Shown here piece after piece: positions 1 through 12,278 of a stretch of DNA of 64,000 nucleotides. The DNA lies in contig SCFE01000111.1 in NCBI GenBank assembly GCA_004352715.1, forward strand, positions 564,580-628,579, written 5' to 3'. Both the position numbers and the translations under genes were made by a program. Each line of letters opens with the position of its first letter. Position 1 is the first letter of the stretch. This stretch comes from Hofstenia miamia (Eukaryota > Xenacoelomorpha > Acoela). Below the pieces are notes generated by a model. The model ran no database searches. It was not told the origin of the DNA and worked only from the letters and a program-made list of their open reading frames with translations.

Positions 1-66
1 TGGTCAACCGGTTTTGGTTGACACTGGTCGTGTCGACAATTTTCCGACCGGTTTACACCTATGATT
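1..66. repeat. Partial end of a MITE-like element related to 31,429-31,720
   Basis: Read on the minus strand, this stretch begins ATAGGTGTAAACCGGTCGG. That resembles the left terminus of the element at 31,429 (ATAGGTGGAAACGGGTCGG). The CAACCGG and GTTGAC words here also recur inside the other end of that element (around 31,650). The window edge cuts the repeat, so only one end is visible. Family membership is inferred from these two ends only. Confidence 0.4.
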
Positions 67-2279
67 TATAGCACTATTAATTTGATTGAAATTTTTGTGA
101 GGAATATCTTTAATGGAATATTTTATCGAAAGATGTAATAAACTATGTTTACTTATTAAAATTATAGTTATCTCAGAAAATTAATAAATACATTGCCTAT
201 AAAAAATAGAACATGTGAAGAATATAGGCACCCTTCTTCACAAAATATTTTGCAATGATTAACGATTTTTACATTTCAAATTTAGTTTTAATTTTCCAAA
301 TTCAACCTGCGTCCCTTTGAAGGCAGTCCATATATTTAGATGGTATGCAAAATATATCGAAACAATCGAATTCAGAATGAAAATTTTCGGTTGGATGCAG
401 GGGGTGGGGGTAGAAATATTGACATTAGAAACTTGCTACAATCCCATTATATTGATGAAATTACAACAAGCATACTAAGGGGAACTTATAAGATATTTTA
501 AAATTAGCTAAAACAACTCTAAAAGGAAAATGATTTTTTCAAAAGTTTCCTCATCTTTTTAACGAAAGAAAGCTTGGAATTTCAACATTTGGTTTTGGCA
601 GAGACGGAGCAGGCGCGGAGCCAGAAAATTTGGTATGATACAAGGTTGAAATTTTTTCTGTGATTTTCTACATATAAAAGGCTTCAAAAAATTCCAACAG
701 TTTAAATGGATAGAAGGTGCCTTTTGAGTGAACGCTCATTATGCAAATTACATCCCAAAAACTAAAAATGAATTTCAAATCAACATTTTGGGCATTGAAT
801 GGAAAGATGCCAACTTTTATAATATAAATTCTCTACGGGAAAAATGAAACAGCTAAGATATTTCCAAGCTTGTAGGATGCTAACCAAAAAAATCTATTTC
901 TAATTCCAAGTGTATTAAGTTTGCATTGTATCAGGCAAAATGAGAGTGAATATCGTAGGTATTTACTAAAACTATTTTTTCGAGGCCAACGTTAAATGTC
1001 AAAACTAGAAAGACATTGTCATTCAAATTTAAATGCAGGAGAAAATATTTCTTTCAATTGACGTCATTAATAAATGGCAGAACCGGTATTTTCATCAACG
1101 CGCGTTTAGTGTAGGTGTACTGTTGGCCACGAGTAGAATTTATTTTAGAAAAATGTTCTAATTTTAAATTAAGAACTAGGACTTGAACTTTTTGTTGAAT
1201 ATTAATTGATTTTTTATTACTAATAGTTGCTGTAGCCCGCTTCCTCCTTGGAATTCCTTTCAATGGATGTTAATCATTCCAAGCTTCTACAATCACTAGT
1301 GAAAATGCAATATACCATCACATTTTAAAATTCAAATAGATAATAATAATTAAATACCTACAGTCCATTATTATTGAAAAAAGAACTACAAATTGTATAA
1401 ATTAAGCGTCAAAAGAAAAAATTATATTAAAAAACATTTACAAAAATTCAAGTAATTCATTGTAATTAATGTTCTTGCCAAACAAAAGTCTTTAGAATAC
1501 TTTTAATTTTAGGTTGTCAACTGTCATTTCTGTAAATATCATGAGAAACTCACGACTCACACAATGTAATATACCCACCGTAACAGAAGCAACGGTGTTA
1601 TCTCACGTGTATGCAATATTTGCAAACCAGATAAATATCCTATAGTAAGCTTCTCTCCAACCAGATTTATTACATCCTTTTTCACAAAGTAACAATTTCC
1701 TCAGGAGGAAACTTCTCGAAGTGATATAATTAGACCTAATTGTTGGTCAACTTCATCTCTACTATCTAGAAAATGAAAAACATGAGATATTGCTGTGATG
1801 TCTGATGATCTTTTCATCCAATTAAGAACACTTGGAATACTTGGTACATTATTAATGACGGAATTGGCTGATAGGGCAGCTCGATAATCAAACTACAAGA
1901 GTCAATTTATTATCAATGAATTACTTCGACAAATATTTTTAGCTAAAAACAATTCTTCTCAAAAATTTTTTGTTCAAAGAAATGTAAAAAACAAAAGGGA
2001 AAATATATAAGCACTGAAAGGTTTAAGCTTAAGCTACATGTTCGCGAAAACTGTGTTTCCGAACTACGGCTAGTTCAAACACAACAAACCGTACACGTTG
2101 GAAGTCTAAGCATTGCAAACTAATTTGAGAATTAAATAAGTTTTGGCTAAAAAATCAATCAATTATTAATTACTGAATGCTATAGAACAATCATCAATTA
2201 ACAATCAATTACACCATATACAGAAAGGACAGAATTCCGAAAACAGAGCAGTAAAGATTTCGCAACAATCATCGAGGAG
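67..2279. other. AT-rich non-coding stretch
   Basis: No convincing gene is visible. Open frames are short (the longest is about 69 codons at 1,054-1,263, minus) and have a composition expected by chance. Around 608-635 the words GGCGCGGAGCCAG and AAAATTT resemble phrases common in invertebrate transposon ends, but no partner end was found. A distant regulatory or intronic role cannot be excluded. Confidence 0.5.
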
Positions 2280-2285
2280 TACTGC

Positions 2286-2760
2286 TTGCTGCTGAAAACA
2301 TACAAGCAGAAATTAGTTAACTTGCGCAATACTGAAGACCTCACATTAAATAATATTTCTTTATTTATTCAATTCAACAATCGCAATAAGCTACTGATTA
2401 GTAATTGGAAAAACCCTTCCGCCAACACAAAGAATAGGCGGACTCCAACTGAAGCGCTAAATACAATTGAAGCTGTTATAACAGAGACCTCAAAACTAGA
2501 GTGCAATAATGTAATGATTGTGGGAGACACGAATTTTCTTCTGACCCTTACGAACAAAATGTAATAGATAGGCTGATTAGAAGGGGGTTAAAGCAAATCG
2601 TCAACTTCGAGAAAACAATGAGCGGAAATTCATCGGATGCAGTACTGGACTGGTTCAAAGAATGCAATGCGATCATTAACACAAATCTATTTGACGACTA
2701 TAAATCAAAGTTTCGTTACAAGGGCAAAAATTTCACAAATCACCTAAATGAAAAAAATTT
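2286..2760 (+). pseudogene. LINE endonuclease domain, C-terminal part, frameshifted
   Basis: Frame 1 carries an ALNTIEAVI segment followed by NNVMIVGDTNF, matching the end of APE-type endonucleases where a GDFN-like motif supplies catalytic residues. After about 2,535 the reading continues in another frame with LKQIVNFEKT and a later VLDW, equivalent to the usual LxQIVxFPTR..N.LD block. The frameshift lies between these blocks. In the element this enzyme would nick the target DNA before reverse transcription. No intact start is visible. Confidence 0.7.
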
Positions 2761-2847
2761 CATTAAGTACATCTTATCAAACATCTCGTAATATTACATG
2801 TTATAGAAGTTTCCATTTTAATTTATTATCTCTTTCCTATCACCAGT

Positions 2848-3350
2848 ATGGATTTCGCAAGGTTCGCTCAACAATTATATAACTTAGAATTCATGAACAA
2901 CTTGTACACAAATTATGACTCTCATATATATACCGAGTTAATTTATCTAGACTGGGAGAAAGCTTTTGATAAAGTTTCTTACACGAAATTGTTGAATAAA
3001 TTTGTGCATATGGAGTTGGTGGCTACTTATTAAGTGTTTTGGCGAGCTATTTATACAAATTGGAACCTAGTCATCGTCAAAGGTTAAGGTATTAAGCGGA
3101 GTGACACAAGGCACCACTTGGGCCTTCTGTTATTCTTAATTTATAGCATAGATATGAGCTCTCAGTTATTGCCATTTGCAGATGACACAAAATAAATGAA
3201 TGCATCTTCTAAAGGTCTTGATACGCTGTATGCCCGGGACTGTGCAAATTCAATGAAATTTTCTTACGGAAAATGCCATTAAATGATAATTGGACACCAC
3301 GATCAACTTAGGAAAATTGGGAACCTCAATATAAATATTATAAAAAAATC
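2848..3350 (+). pseudogene. LINE reverse transcriptase remnant
   Basis: The first block (2,848-3,033) includes YLDWEKAFDKVSYTKLL, the RT finger/palm motif with the first catalytic Asp region. Downstream, a shifted frame has SGVTQGTT and GP near 3,095-3,125. FADDTK follows near 3,177-3,194 and corresponds to the catalytic (Y/F)ADD box. A stop directly after FADDTK and earlier frame changes inactivate it. It would have copied element RNA into DNA at the insertion site. The RT family is clear; the exact clade is not. Confidence 0.8.
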
Positions 3351-3439
3351 TTGATCTTATTATCGATGAAAACTTATAATGGTTGTCTCATGTAATTGAA
3401 CGGTTGAGCAAAGCGTATAAATCCTATTTCATATCAAAA

Positions 3440-3722
3440 GATCGCTTTCAACACTTTCACCTACTATGCGTTTAACTCATACGTGAGACCTGTCCCTTGT
3501 TATGCATCTCAGTGCTGGTCACAAACAAGAGAAGATATGGGAAATATTGAAAGCCTAAAACGGCAGGCTTCCAAATTGATGCTTACTAATTACCAACTAA
3601 GCTATAAGGAGAGGCTGTTAAATGAAAATGTGCTCCCATTGGTTCTTAGTATTGAAATGGAAAGCTTGTTATTCTTGTCTAAAATTGCAAATGTTCCATT
3701 CGCCATGACAAACCTCATCTAA
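3440..3722 (+). pseudogene. LINE post-RT C-terminal region
   Basis: This frame reads SQCWSQTREDMGNIESLKRQ, then LMLTNYQLSYKERL and VLPLVLSIEMESLL. That is the typical tail after the RT of CR1/Jockey-like LINEs, where a new copy ends in a helical 'IEKxQRRATK..Y..R...L.LLPL' block. It ends at a stop at 3,720. It is part of the same dead element as the RT remnant. Confidence 0.6.
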
Positions 3723-4055
3723 ATCCAATAGGTTACGCAGATAGAAGAAAACATGATATTTTCAGTTTAAAGACGAAAAGGATAAAATCGGTATCAAACT
3801 TTTGGCATCGCATTCCAAGGATAGCAAATTCCTTGCCGTATCTAACGAACTTTCTAAAGTTGCCTGTGGTTTGAAGCTACGCTTGAATACACAATATTGG
3901 AATTTGTATTTACCCGAATTCTGAGTTGGAAATCTCCGCACGTGGTCAATTGCAGGTTTATCAATAAGAATTTAGATACATATTTGTAATGTATTATTCT
4001 ACTACGATTTTGTAGTATCTTAGGGCCCACGCTTTTCAGCTTTAACTGAAAATAC

Positions 4056-4081
4056 ATTTATTTATTTATTTATTTATTTAT
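4056..4081 (+). repeat. (ATTT)n LINE tail
   Basis: A run of about six ATTT units directly after the 3' UTR of the LINE. It is the probable 3' terminus of the element. Confidence 0.75.
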
Positions 4082-6368
4082 GTATATGAAAGTGCGAAAC
4101 TCCTTGATTCACTTATAAAACGCAGCATACACAAAGTCTGTTGCCAATCAACTCCAAGCAGCGCTATGATCAAGCTAGCTGAAGAGCCGGGCTAGGCAGT
4201 ATGTTTTTCGAGGATTGTTTCCAGGACCGAACCTGCGTTTTAATAAGGTAGTACTAGTTTAGCAAAAGCTATTACTAATGTTCTGAAAAGAGTTTCTTCA
4301 TTTATGCCCATGGGTGTGATGGGACAGTTTATAAGGTGCAATACTTTTCTTTCAATGGTAGCGAAAAATGCAGAGGCTTAATCCTAAATAATAAAAAATG
4401 TGTTCGACATTCAACAAGTCTGATGAGAAAAAAGGCCTTCAAAAATTAGCTTGTGACTTAATTGAAAACCCTTGTATGTTCACGCACTACTGTGCACATC
4501 GATTCAACGTGGTATTATCTGTTGCTGCAACTGCTGAGAAACTGCCACATAATTTTTTTAGTTGACTTAACAATATTCATTTGTTTATCAATGAGGGTGG
4601 GGGGTGGAGAGGGGGTCGGATTGGGTTCCATAACCTTTCCAAAGTAACACTGATTCTTCTATTTTCAAATATATTTGATATGATAGGAGTGCGTTTTTAA
4701 CGCTACACGATAAAATACATGAGGATTTCACCTAAAATATCGAAACTGTTTACTCCAAATTATAAAATTGGTGAAATACTTAATCGAATTAAGCCGGAAA
4801 ATTATAAGAATTTCTAAGAAAACAATATGTACACGGTTCTAGATTACAATTGATCGTAATTTGTCTTATAACGCATTCCAATTTTCGAAATTGAAAAAAA
4901 TGCTTGCCTTCTTGATATAAATGAAGCAAAATATACGAATAAACGAAATAACCTTCACGCAAATATGAGACGCCTACATAATATAATATTTCGTAATACT
5001 AATATGCAAGAAAACAGCTGACACTTGATTACCAAATTGGAAAATAGTAGGAGTTTTAAAAATAATTTAAATATTTAATAAGAATAATGATAGTTTTTAT
5101 TCAATGGTTCAACAGCTATTAATTACTAGGCTTAGGAACACGAACACATTTGTGACTTTTCCAGATTACGAGTGTGGAACCCTTGGACCCCAGCTCCTCT
5201 AAATACGTACTCGGTCAAAATACACGTTCGACAAGGATGCTGCACATCGATATATTTCTGAGCGAAAGGCATTTAGATAGTTTACGGGAATAACTTAACA
5301 CCACTAAGAAATGGAGAATTATCTATTGTGCATTCTGAATTCGTTATAACAAAACACAAGATATTCAATCTGTTCAACAATGTAATTTGGAGAAAACTTA
5401 GTTAGTAAAACTTTGAAAGCCAGAGCCAAACCTTTTCAATTCGGAGAATTAGTTTCTTTTAAGTGTTATAAGATTTCAATGTTTTTTAAAAATCTTTTCA
5501 TAGTAGTTCCTTAAAACTTTATCCGAACCTCTGTTAAAATGAAGTGTACGTAAAATCAATTACATACACTAAGTGGTATTTCCTCAATACGTGATACATT
5601 GATTTCCAAATCGAAAGGAAATAACTTTCGTTGAAGAGTATAATATAATTCTATAAACGAATAAACATATTTCATTTAATACATTATGTTTTACATAAAG
5701 GTTTTTTGTATAGCGGAAAATTGTTATCAGTGTTAGATGTTCTTTCAAATGAGAATCGGTGTAAACAACCACAGAAGAATTAAAAAAATAATGTTACATT
5801 TATATACAATTTTAGAAATCAGTGAGTACTATTAGTTTTTTCAAATAATTTCGAAATATCCGTTCTAATGTAAACAAACATTGCATCAATATCAATTTGA
5901 ACACGTAATACAAATAATAATTGAATTTCGATTTATTGAAATTAGAACAATAATCTCGAAAGAAATACGGAGTACCGGGTCCCAATTGACAATTAAAAAT
6001 TGGGTTACCTGCCAACACCAGAAAAGATCGAAAAGCCTGTTATTTGTAAATTTTTTTTAGCCAATTGCCATGTTATTTATAAATGTAATATTTAAGGAAC
6101 AATGTCATACTCAGCCATATATGTATTATGTACAGAGGAAAGAGTTAACTAATAGTGTGAACTGGTTAAGTACAAAGCGGAATAAACATATTTAATTACC
6201 ATGTGTGCGTTCTCAACTAACTAGACATGATAGAAATCAGACCTAATTTTGTTCTCTTTGTTAGCATCAAACCACCTCATATTATTTTTCGAAGCAGTGA
6301 AAGTGTACGGTCGCCTTCACAAATCTATTTATGATGGTGCTTGTTTACATTATATTTTGTGTTAAATA
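4082..6368. other. AT-rich non-coding stretch
   Basis: No gene with recognisable composition is seen. Open frames of 60-68 codons (for example 5,584-5,772 and 5,812-6,018, minus) look random: rich in Ile, Leu, Phe and Lys, with no motifs or splice context. A G-rich run (GGGTGGGGGGTGG type) sits near 4,592-4,612. Confidence 0.5.
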
Positions 6369-6750
6369 ATGATCACGGACGCAATAGTACAATCTGGTGA
6401 GGAATTATTTGATGACGCTATTGAAAAAGTTACTACAGTATCATATATGATACATTTCTGCTTCAATTGTACCTTAATTCTTGCAAATGATGCTGCAAAA
6501 TGGCGTAGTGAACTTAACTCAATTGACTTTTTTAAGCTGCTATTAATAATGGTGAGGACTCTGATGCTGGTTTATCAGATGATGCTCCTTGTGATGAGAT
6601 TTCACATTCTTATTCACCGAATACCATAAATTTTGATGATGCAATAGATGACATATGCGACTCATTTCATTCTGAAAATTGAGGTGATGAACCAGAACCA
6701 AAGAAGTGCAAGCAACATGAGCATGACAGTATTTGAATTCACAATAATGC
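6369..6750 (+). pseudogene. Acidic coding-like segment, possibly transposon-derived
   Basis: Two short frames look partly coding. The first begins with an ATG at 6,369 and reads IVQSGEELFDDAIEKVTT. The second, from about 6,544 in a shifted frame, is rich in Asp and Ser (GEDSDAGLSDDAPCDE, then NFDDAIDDICDS) and stops near 6,681. A further EPEPKKCK stretch follows the stop. A TTTTTTAAG just before the second part could be a splice acceptor or simply mark a frameshift. No family is recognised. Its position ahead of hAT-like remnants suggests it may be the N-terminal part of a decayed element. Confidence 0.3.
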
Positions 6751-7529
6751 ATATCAATTTCAAAAACGCCAATACTCTTCTGAAATAATTCAACAATACT
6801 AAAATGAGAAAAACTTCCCTTGATATTTTCATGGAGTGCATTCCAGAAGAACTTTTTGTTTTCGTAATTTTCACAAAGTTTTTTATCATTATTATATTAA
6901 TGAATTGTATTTTTTAATGTTTTGCAACATATTGAATGTTCTTTCTGAATTTCCTTACTTCCTTAATAGTGCAACTTCATGCCGAAATGTATCAACATGA
7001 TACAAAAAAATTCAAGATGAAACTAAAGAGTTCTTAATTTTTGTAAACTGCTATGATTTATATTCCCCATCAATCACAATTAAGGATGACTGAAAAAATA
7101 AAATAAATTAATTGGAGCTCATGCCTCAAGAGGTTAATACTGACGTTAAATTCCTTTACATTTTCATTTGATATAGATGCTGTTTACTCGTAGTCAAACA
7201 ATGAGACTGATTTAAGAAAAGAAACGTGCAGCAGGTCGCCGCTACTGATAGGAAATAATCTGCTACTCGCCTATACCGGTAGTTGATCTTGACAACAGAA
7301 ACCTGATATTGTGCTTTACCTAGGAAATGTTTATAAACTTATTAATTATTTTTCAGAAAGTGGTTGTAGTCTAGGAAAAAGGAACTTACAGAAGCACATA
7401 TCCAAGGTTTACACAGTATTATCATTTGCAATCAATTCTCTTTACTACTTAAAAATCTAGAGACTTACCCAACTTTGCTAAAATAAAGCTGAAGTGTTTT
7501 CAAATATAGTTGCTATTCGACAGCACACA

Positions 7530-8110
7530 CTGATTTCAATCCATTGAAGAAAAAATATAGAATTTGATTCTTAACGGATGTATGGACATCGCTGCTTAAA
7601 AACGTTAATACGTGGATTACTCCTTACTTTCATTTTACCTGGAAACTGGAAAATTGAACGATTAGGTCAAATAAGGTATTCGACAGCTCGCATGAGGTGA
7701 CAAAATCATTAGGGAATCCTGCTTGCGACTTGAAGGATTTTCAAACCGTACAATCTAAAGTCAACCAGGACATGTGTAGACAACACACTTTTGACATTTC
7801 GTATATGACAGGTACGATACTCTTAAAACTATTTTAGATGAAAAGGACGGTTGGTGCAAGCTATCCAGAAATCGCATCCATTTTGAGAGCTAACCAATTC
7901 TGTACATAATTTGCGTTATCTGCTTCAGGAAATTAAAAAGGATCAGAGAACAACAATTTATATGATACTTTGAACCAACTACTTTTGAAAACCATTAAGT
8001 CATTAACTCCGGCAATTGAGATAATGGAAAGCAATCTCTGGAATGTGATGGAAGATGATTTTGGGACATCGACAACAAACTTTAATTTATCTGCTCTATT
8101 TCTTCATTCA
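7530..8110 (+). pseudogene. hAT-like transposase remnant
   Basis: The frame at 7,571-7,591 reads LTDVWTS, a hallmark of hAT-family transposase catalytic cores, where the Asp binds metal. It is followed by TWITPYFHFTWKL, matching the usual 'Y..IT.HFI...W.L' continuation. Further on, near 7,955-8,060, LNQLLLKTIKSLTPAIEIME resembles the block in which hAT proteins deplete or partner before the C-terminal dimerisation domain. Stops and shifts interrupt all frames, so it is inactive. No terminal inverted repeats or 8-bp target duplication were identified, so its boundaries are approximate. Confidence 0.5.
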
Positions 8111-8931
8111 AATCATCAATGACTTAATTATGTCAGGAAGTTAACATGTTAGTCGCATGCAAAATAGCTTGATACAGCGCCGCTGTCAAGAGGTCATGCA
8201 AGCATTGAGAAATCTCTTGCAGAAGAAACTTGTTTACACAAAATTTTAAGTCCTTCATATAAAGTATACAAATCCCTTGATCTTTTGGCAATTTCATTCG
8301 AATCAGTTGCATAGGCTAACAAGAGTAACTCGATTCGTTATGGTCTTTCCGGCCTCATCAACTTTAATACTATTTCTCTGATGCTAAAGGACCTCCACTG
8401 TTCTATGAGTGCGGCGATAGTTGGAATGATACATTTTTTTTGAAAGACCAATAACTGTCTAAAGCAGTGCCGTTTTGTGATATACTTTTTTGTAATATAA
8501 CCATCCCGTTACTTGGCGAAATATCTCATAAAATGTTAGGTCGATCTTGTGTAATATTAATAATTTGGGGCCAGACTGATTCTAACAAATGCAACAGTAG
8601 AATTGGGTGGTCCTTTCACATTTTCAGTTCCAGGACATTGGCCGGGATACATTTCGAGCAACAGTAACCAGTAACTGGCTCGATTCGAATTGCTTCGAAC
8701 TATTCTGACTTGCTATCAGCTTTGTTATAAGTGTTCATATACATAGCTTTGTCTGTGTAATTTGAAATTTGGAATTTCGAATGTAATTTCGTGAATTTTA
8801 CTTAAATGGAGTTCAATGAAAGTCAAAATGCTTAAAGCAATTTAGAATTCAGCAAGTAGACATGCAATTATGACGCAAGAGATCAAACTGTAACTAAATA
8901 ATAAAAAATAAAATAAAGAAGTAAAGCTTAC
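8111..8931. other. Non-coding stretch after the hAT remnant
   Basis: No credible gene. The 66-codon plus-strand frame at 8,467-8,667 lacks motifs. Part of this may be the eroded tail of the hAT-like element. Confidence 0.4.
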
Positions 8932-9119
8932 AGTTGTAAAATGGTGGTTGATAAAGTACTGTGGGCTGCTGAGACTGACGAAATTGCGTTGATGCAAAAA
9001 TAACAGGGGTGGGGGTGAAAGTTTGCGTTGTTGAAGGGTAGGAATAGATAGGAGTAGCGATCGCAGCTGGTTGAAGGATAACCGCCGCTTGGCCCACTGG
9101 AGAATCAGTAGTAGAAGAT
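8932..9119 (-). CDS. Candidate internal coding exon, Pro/Thr/Gln-rich protein
   Basis: On the minus strand a 188-nt block is bounded by an acceptor (AAATTTAG ending at 9,120) and a donor (GTAAGC beginning at 8,931). It stays open for 62 codons with one base over at each end. The residues are Pro, Thr, Gln, Ser and Ala rich and include GQAAVILQPAAIATPIYSYP and later QPTVLYQPPFYN. GC content is clearly above the surroundings, as expected for an exon. Low-complexity segments like this occur in RNA-binding and scaffold proteins, but I do not recognise the family. The partner exons are outside what I can identify. Confidence 0.55.
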
Positions 9120-9120
9120 C

Positions 9121-10612
9121 TAAATTTATGAAAACTAATACATTAAGCAAATGCAAGAAAAAACAAACAAATTTCGTTTGTCTACAAAAATATTATTTAA
9201 TATAATTTGATAGCATATGTGGGACAATATACCTAAACTTCGCTTTAATCATTAAAATAGATGTGCATTAAATTTTTTGTTTTATTTGATTTTGAAAATA
9301 TTGTTTCTGCTAACTTTGCAAAAAATTCATGATACAGAAGATTTTGCATACGTTTATTTTACCAAATCTCCAAAGTATCGACTAGTGATAATTGACGAGT
9401 TTCTACATTGATCACAGTGCCATACACAGAAAACATTAATAATAATAGGGTGCAGAAGCCCAATATAATGACTTGAATTTTAATTTCGATTCTTATGTTT
9501 TGCATTATCATATGAAAATATCAATAATTATGTACTCATGCAGTTTCCCAAATTACTTTGCTTCGAGACCGACCCCCAACTCCCCTTCGTCACTACTTTT
9601 ACATGTGGAATTTAAATGTCTAGAATTTCTGTATCTTGTGCAATGCAAATGATTTGGTGAAATATTTTTCATTAGAACAATAGTGTAACGTCGGTACCAG
9701 GATTGCGTTTGAAATTTCAAAACCGATTAGGGAGGCGGCTGATACACAATCTTACAATTTTAGTTAAATTTTTCAAAGAAGCCAAAATGGAGTGTCCACT
9801 TCTTCTGAACTTAAACACATCATTTTTCGCTGCACACTGAACTGTGAACATTTAGGTGAGCTTGACACATGTAACTGTGTTTTGGTTGGAAGCGTAATTG
9901 AATTGCAGCACAAAAACAAACATTTCATCGCTATCATGAACGATTACATCGTTTGAATGTTGTTAAATATTACTACATCATATCTATTCTATTACCTGTC
10001 GCATTGCTTTATGCTCAGGGTTTAATTAATAAAACATCAAATGTATCCATTGCTCACATCTCGATGATTTTATGAAAGCTAGTGGACTTTGTACTCAATC
10101 TGTGTCTCACCGGTTTCGTATTTTCGCGAGCTCGGAGATTTACTTATCTTTCTATAATTACAATTCGTAGTCATTACGAAAATTAACGAGACAATTATTT
10201 CTTTTATCATTAACTTCTAACGATGTTAACCAAGCGCATTAAACAAATTTGCTAATTACTGGCAAGCTCAAATGAAAATTGACTAACTATTCACAAACAA
10301 AGTGGAAACTCCACGAAATTACTATTGGCAAGCGTGCCCATTTGAATTGGAATTGTATTGAAATTGGTTGGACAAAGAAAATTTGCTATTCAATGGATTC
10401 CAATTGGATTTTCATTGGAATAATTTTACAAAAACATACAAAACCACAAATTTTTATAATATAGTTTTCTTAATAATTCTTCATACATTAAAATAATTGC
10501 TTTGGATATGGGGCTGATAATGTAATACACTGAATGCAATGCGCCATATGGTAGCTAATTGCAATATTGTCTCATACTTATATGAGCACAAGATAAGTGG
10601 TTTGTAAAATTT
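9121..10612. other. AT-rich non-coding stretch
   Basis: No supported gene. An ATTGGATT/CCAATTGG-rich block at about 10,335-10,420 shares the word TGGATTCCAATTGGA with 12,048-12,062, so a dispersed repeat may be present. A C-rich run (GACCGACCCCCAACTCCCC) lies at 9,567-9,587. Confidence 0.4.
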
Positions 10613-10613
10613 T

Positions 10614-10672
10614 ATTTGATAAGAATACAATGACTGGACCAGTATTATTGTGCTTTTGTATTCTAATCAAAC
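10614..10672. repeat. Imperfect inverted repeat (hairpin)
   Basis: Arms at 10,614-10,630 (ATTTGATAAGAATACAA) and 10,656-10,672 pair at 15 of 17 positions around a 25-nt loop. It could be a small MITE relic or a transcribed hairpin. Nothing else supports a function. Confidence 0.5.
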
Positions 10673-11060
10673 AGCATGTGATAAATAAATTGTTAAAGTC
10701 ATTGGTTGCATTGCTATTTATGCTTCTCAATTAAGCCTGCACAGCAATTGCGTCATGATATGATATACATACATATTTGTGGTCTCATATTTGGCAGAAT
10801 TCCGAATGGATAAGCTTTATAGATAGTTGGTGTTATTTTATGACACTATATTATCAGTATAACATTCTGTATGATAAAACTTAATACACTATGCTAAGCT
10901 TTTCCTTCCTGGAAGAATTCTACTTTTCCTGCTAAAACAAAATACGGTGATTTACTCAGAGGAATGTGAATTCAGTTACAAATTATTGATCATAATCACA
11001 ATAAGTAGGTTTGTTAAGGAAATTTTCTTCTGTCATGTTTATGCGACTTTGAGATAGAAT

Positions 11061-11232
11061 CTACCAATATTTGTTGAAAGATCTCTCTAAACTAGCACCA
11101 GGAAGGGAGTAGTCTTGTGGCAGCACAATGAATTGATCCCACTCCCACGGCTCTCCTACTAGCATAGCAACGAAAACTCCCAATTGAATACCCAGCAATA
11201 TAAGCCATGAATTGCGGTATTTTCTACCTATA
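11061..11232 (-). CDS. Candidate terminal exon of a small membrane protein
   Basis: On the minus strand a 54-residue open stretch ends at TAG (11,061-11,063). An acceptor-like TGCAG or TATAG precedes it at 11,233 or 11,228. It encodes a hydrophobic segment (SWLILLGIQLGVFVAMLVG, about residues 6-24) that would span a membrane. A hydrophilic tail with EPWEWDQF and LPGASLERSF follows. The Trp-rich tail and the balanced composition look unlike the random frames nearby. No family is recognised and no upstream exon was found. Either acceptor could be used, so the 5' boundary is uncertain by about 5 nt. Confidence 0.4.
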
Positions 11233-12240
11233 CTGCATTGCATACAATAATTTCTTATAACTAAGAGTTCGCTCAGATGGGCAAAGTGGCGTTGTGCGGG
11301 TCAAGCGCTAGTTCAGGAGTTTTTTCTAAAGCTTGTGTGGTTAGAGAAAATCTTGCTGCTACTTATCGAAGTTTTTTGTATGGGAAATTCTTCCATTATA
11401 ATATGACATCAAAGTTTTCATAACAACGAAATCCCGGTGCATCTTGCATATGTCTCTTATATTTTGATTGGGAGCAAGATGGTCCATCGTTTGAGATCAA
11501 ACAGTCTTCACCTTCGGAGTTTGAATAAAAAATCATTGAATTGTTTGGTTGTTGCGTAAGTTGAAATTTTAGTGATAATGCACCTTATAATATCCTCCAT
11601 TTCTAAAGAAATGCAACTATACATTTTGATGAGTTTCAAAATTTGTTAAACATACAAAAAAGTATTGTATGAAAAAATTTAAACTTTTGCTGACAGGATA
11701 TCAAAAAATCTGTCACACTCAAAAGTTCAAAAATTGCTCCCGAACCCACGGTAGTGTTCCTGCAAGGCGCTAAGAGGTGAGCATACTTTAGATCTGAAAC
11801 TTGACTTACAAAAAACTAATAAGGGTATTAACAGAGAGGTTTCCGGTATTGAGAGTGGTTTAGATCGACTATAGGATCTCGTATTTTCTTTGAAATGATA
11901 TATTTTTAGATTTTACAAGGCAAACCAGGCCTTATAATCACATAAGAAAATCTGAGAATTATACATAAATAAATATGTGAACTCAAAAACATCTAATGTA
12001 TGTTGCAAAAAAATTTTGGACTACTAGGTTCAAATTTAGATTGGGATTCGTTTGGATTCCAATTGGACAATTCTAAAAATTTTGGATTTGATTTGACAGA
12101 AAAATCTGGACAAGCCTGACTATTGGAGACCGATTTAATGAGAGCTAGACTGGTTACTCACAAATATATAATCTAGGCATGAATATTTAGAAAAATTACA
12201 TAAGATTACAGCTTAAGTTAACATTGGTGTCCCTCTGAAA
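11233..12240. other. Non-coding stretch
   Basis: No supported gene or RNA. Short GC-richer patches (near 11,280-11,310 and 11,740-11,775) may be transposon relics. Confidence 0.4.
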
Positions 12241-12244
12241 TATG

Positions 12245-12246
<2 letters not shown>

Positions 12247-12278
<32 letters not shown>

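Larger units (their letters stand above)
2280..4081 (+). mobile_element. Degenerate non-LTR retrotransposon (LINE)
   Basis: A decayed LINE on the plus strand. In order it shows the end of an apurinic-type endonuclease domain (2,286-2,760), reverse transcriptase fragments (2,848-3,350), a post-RT C-terminal part (3,440-3,722), a 3' UTR and a terminal (ATTT)n tail at 4,056-4,081. Frames are broken by several stops and shifts, so it cannot make its proteins. The 5' part is missing, as is usual for target-primed LINE insertions. The domain order and the simple-repeat tail fit the CR1/Jockey-like group of LINEs, but the clade is not certain. Confidence 0.8.
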
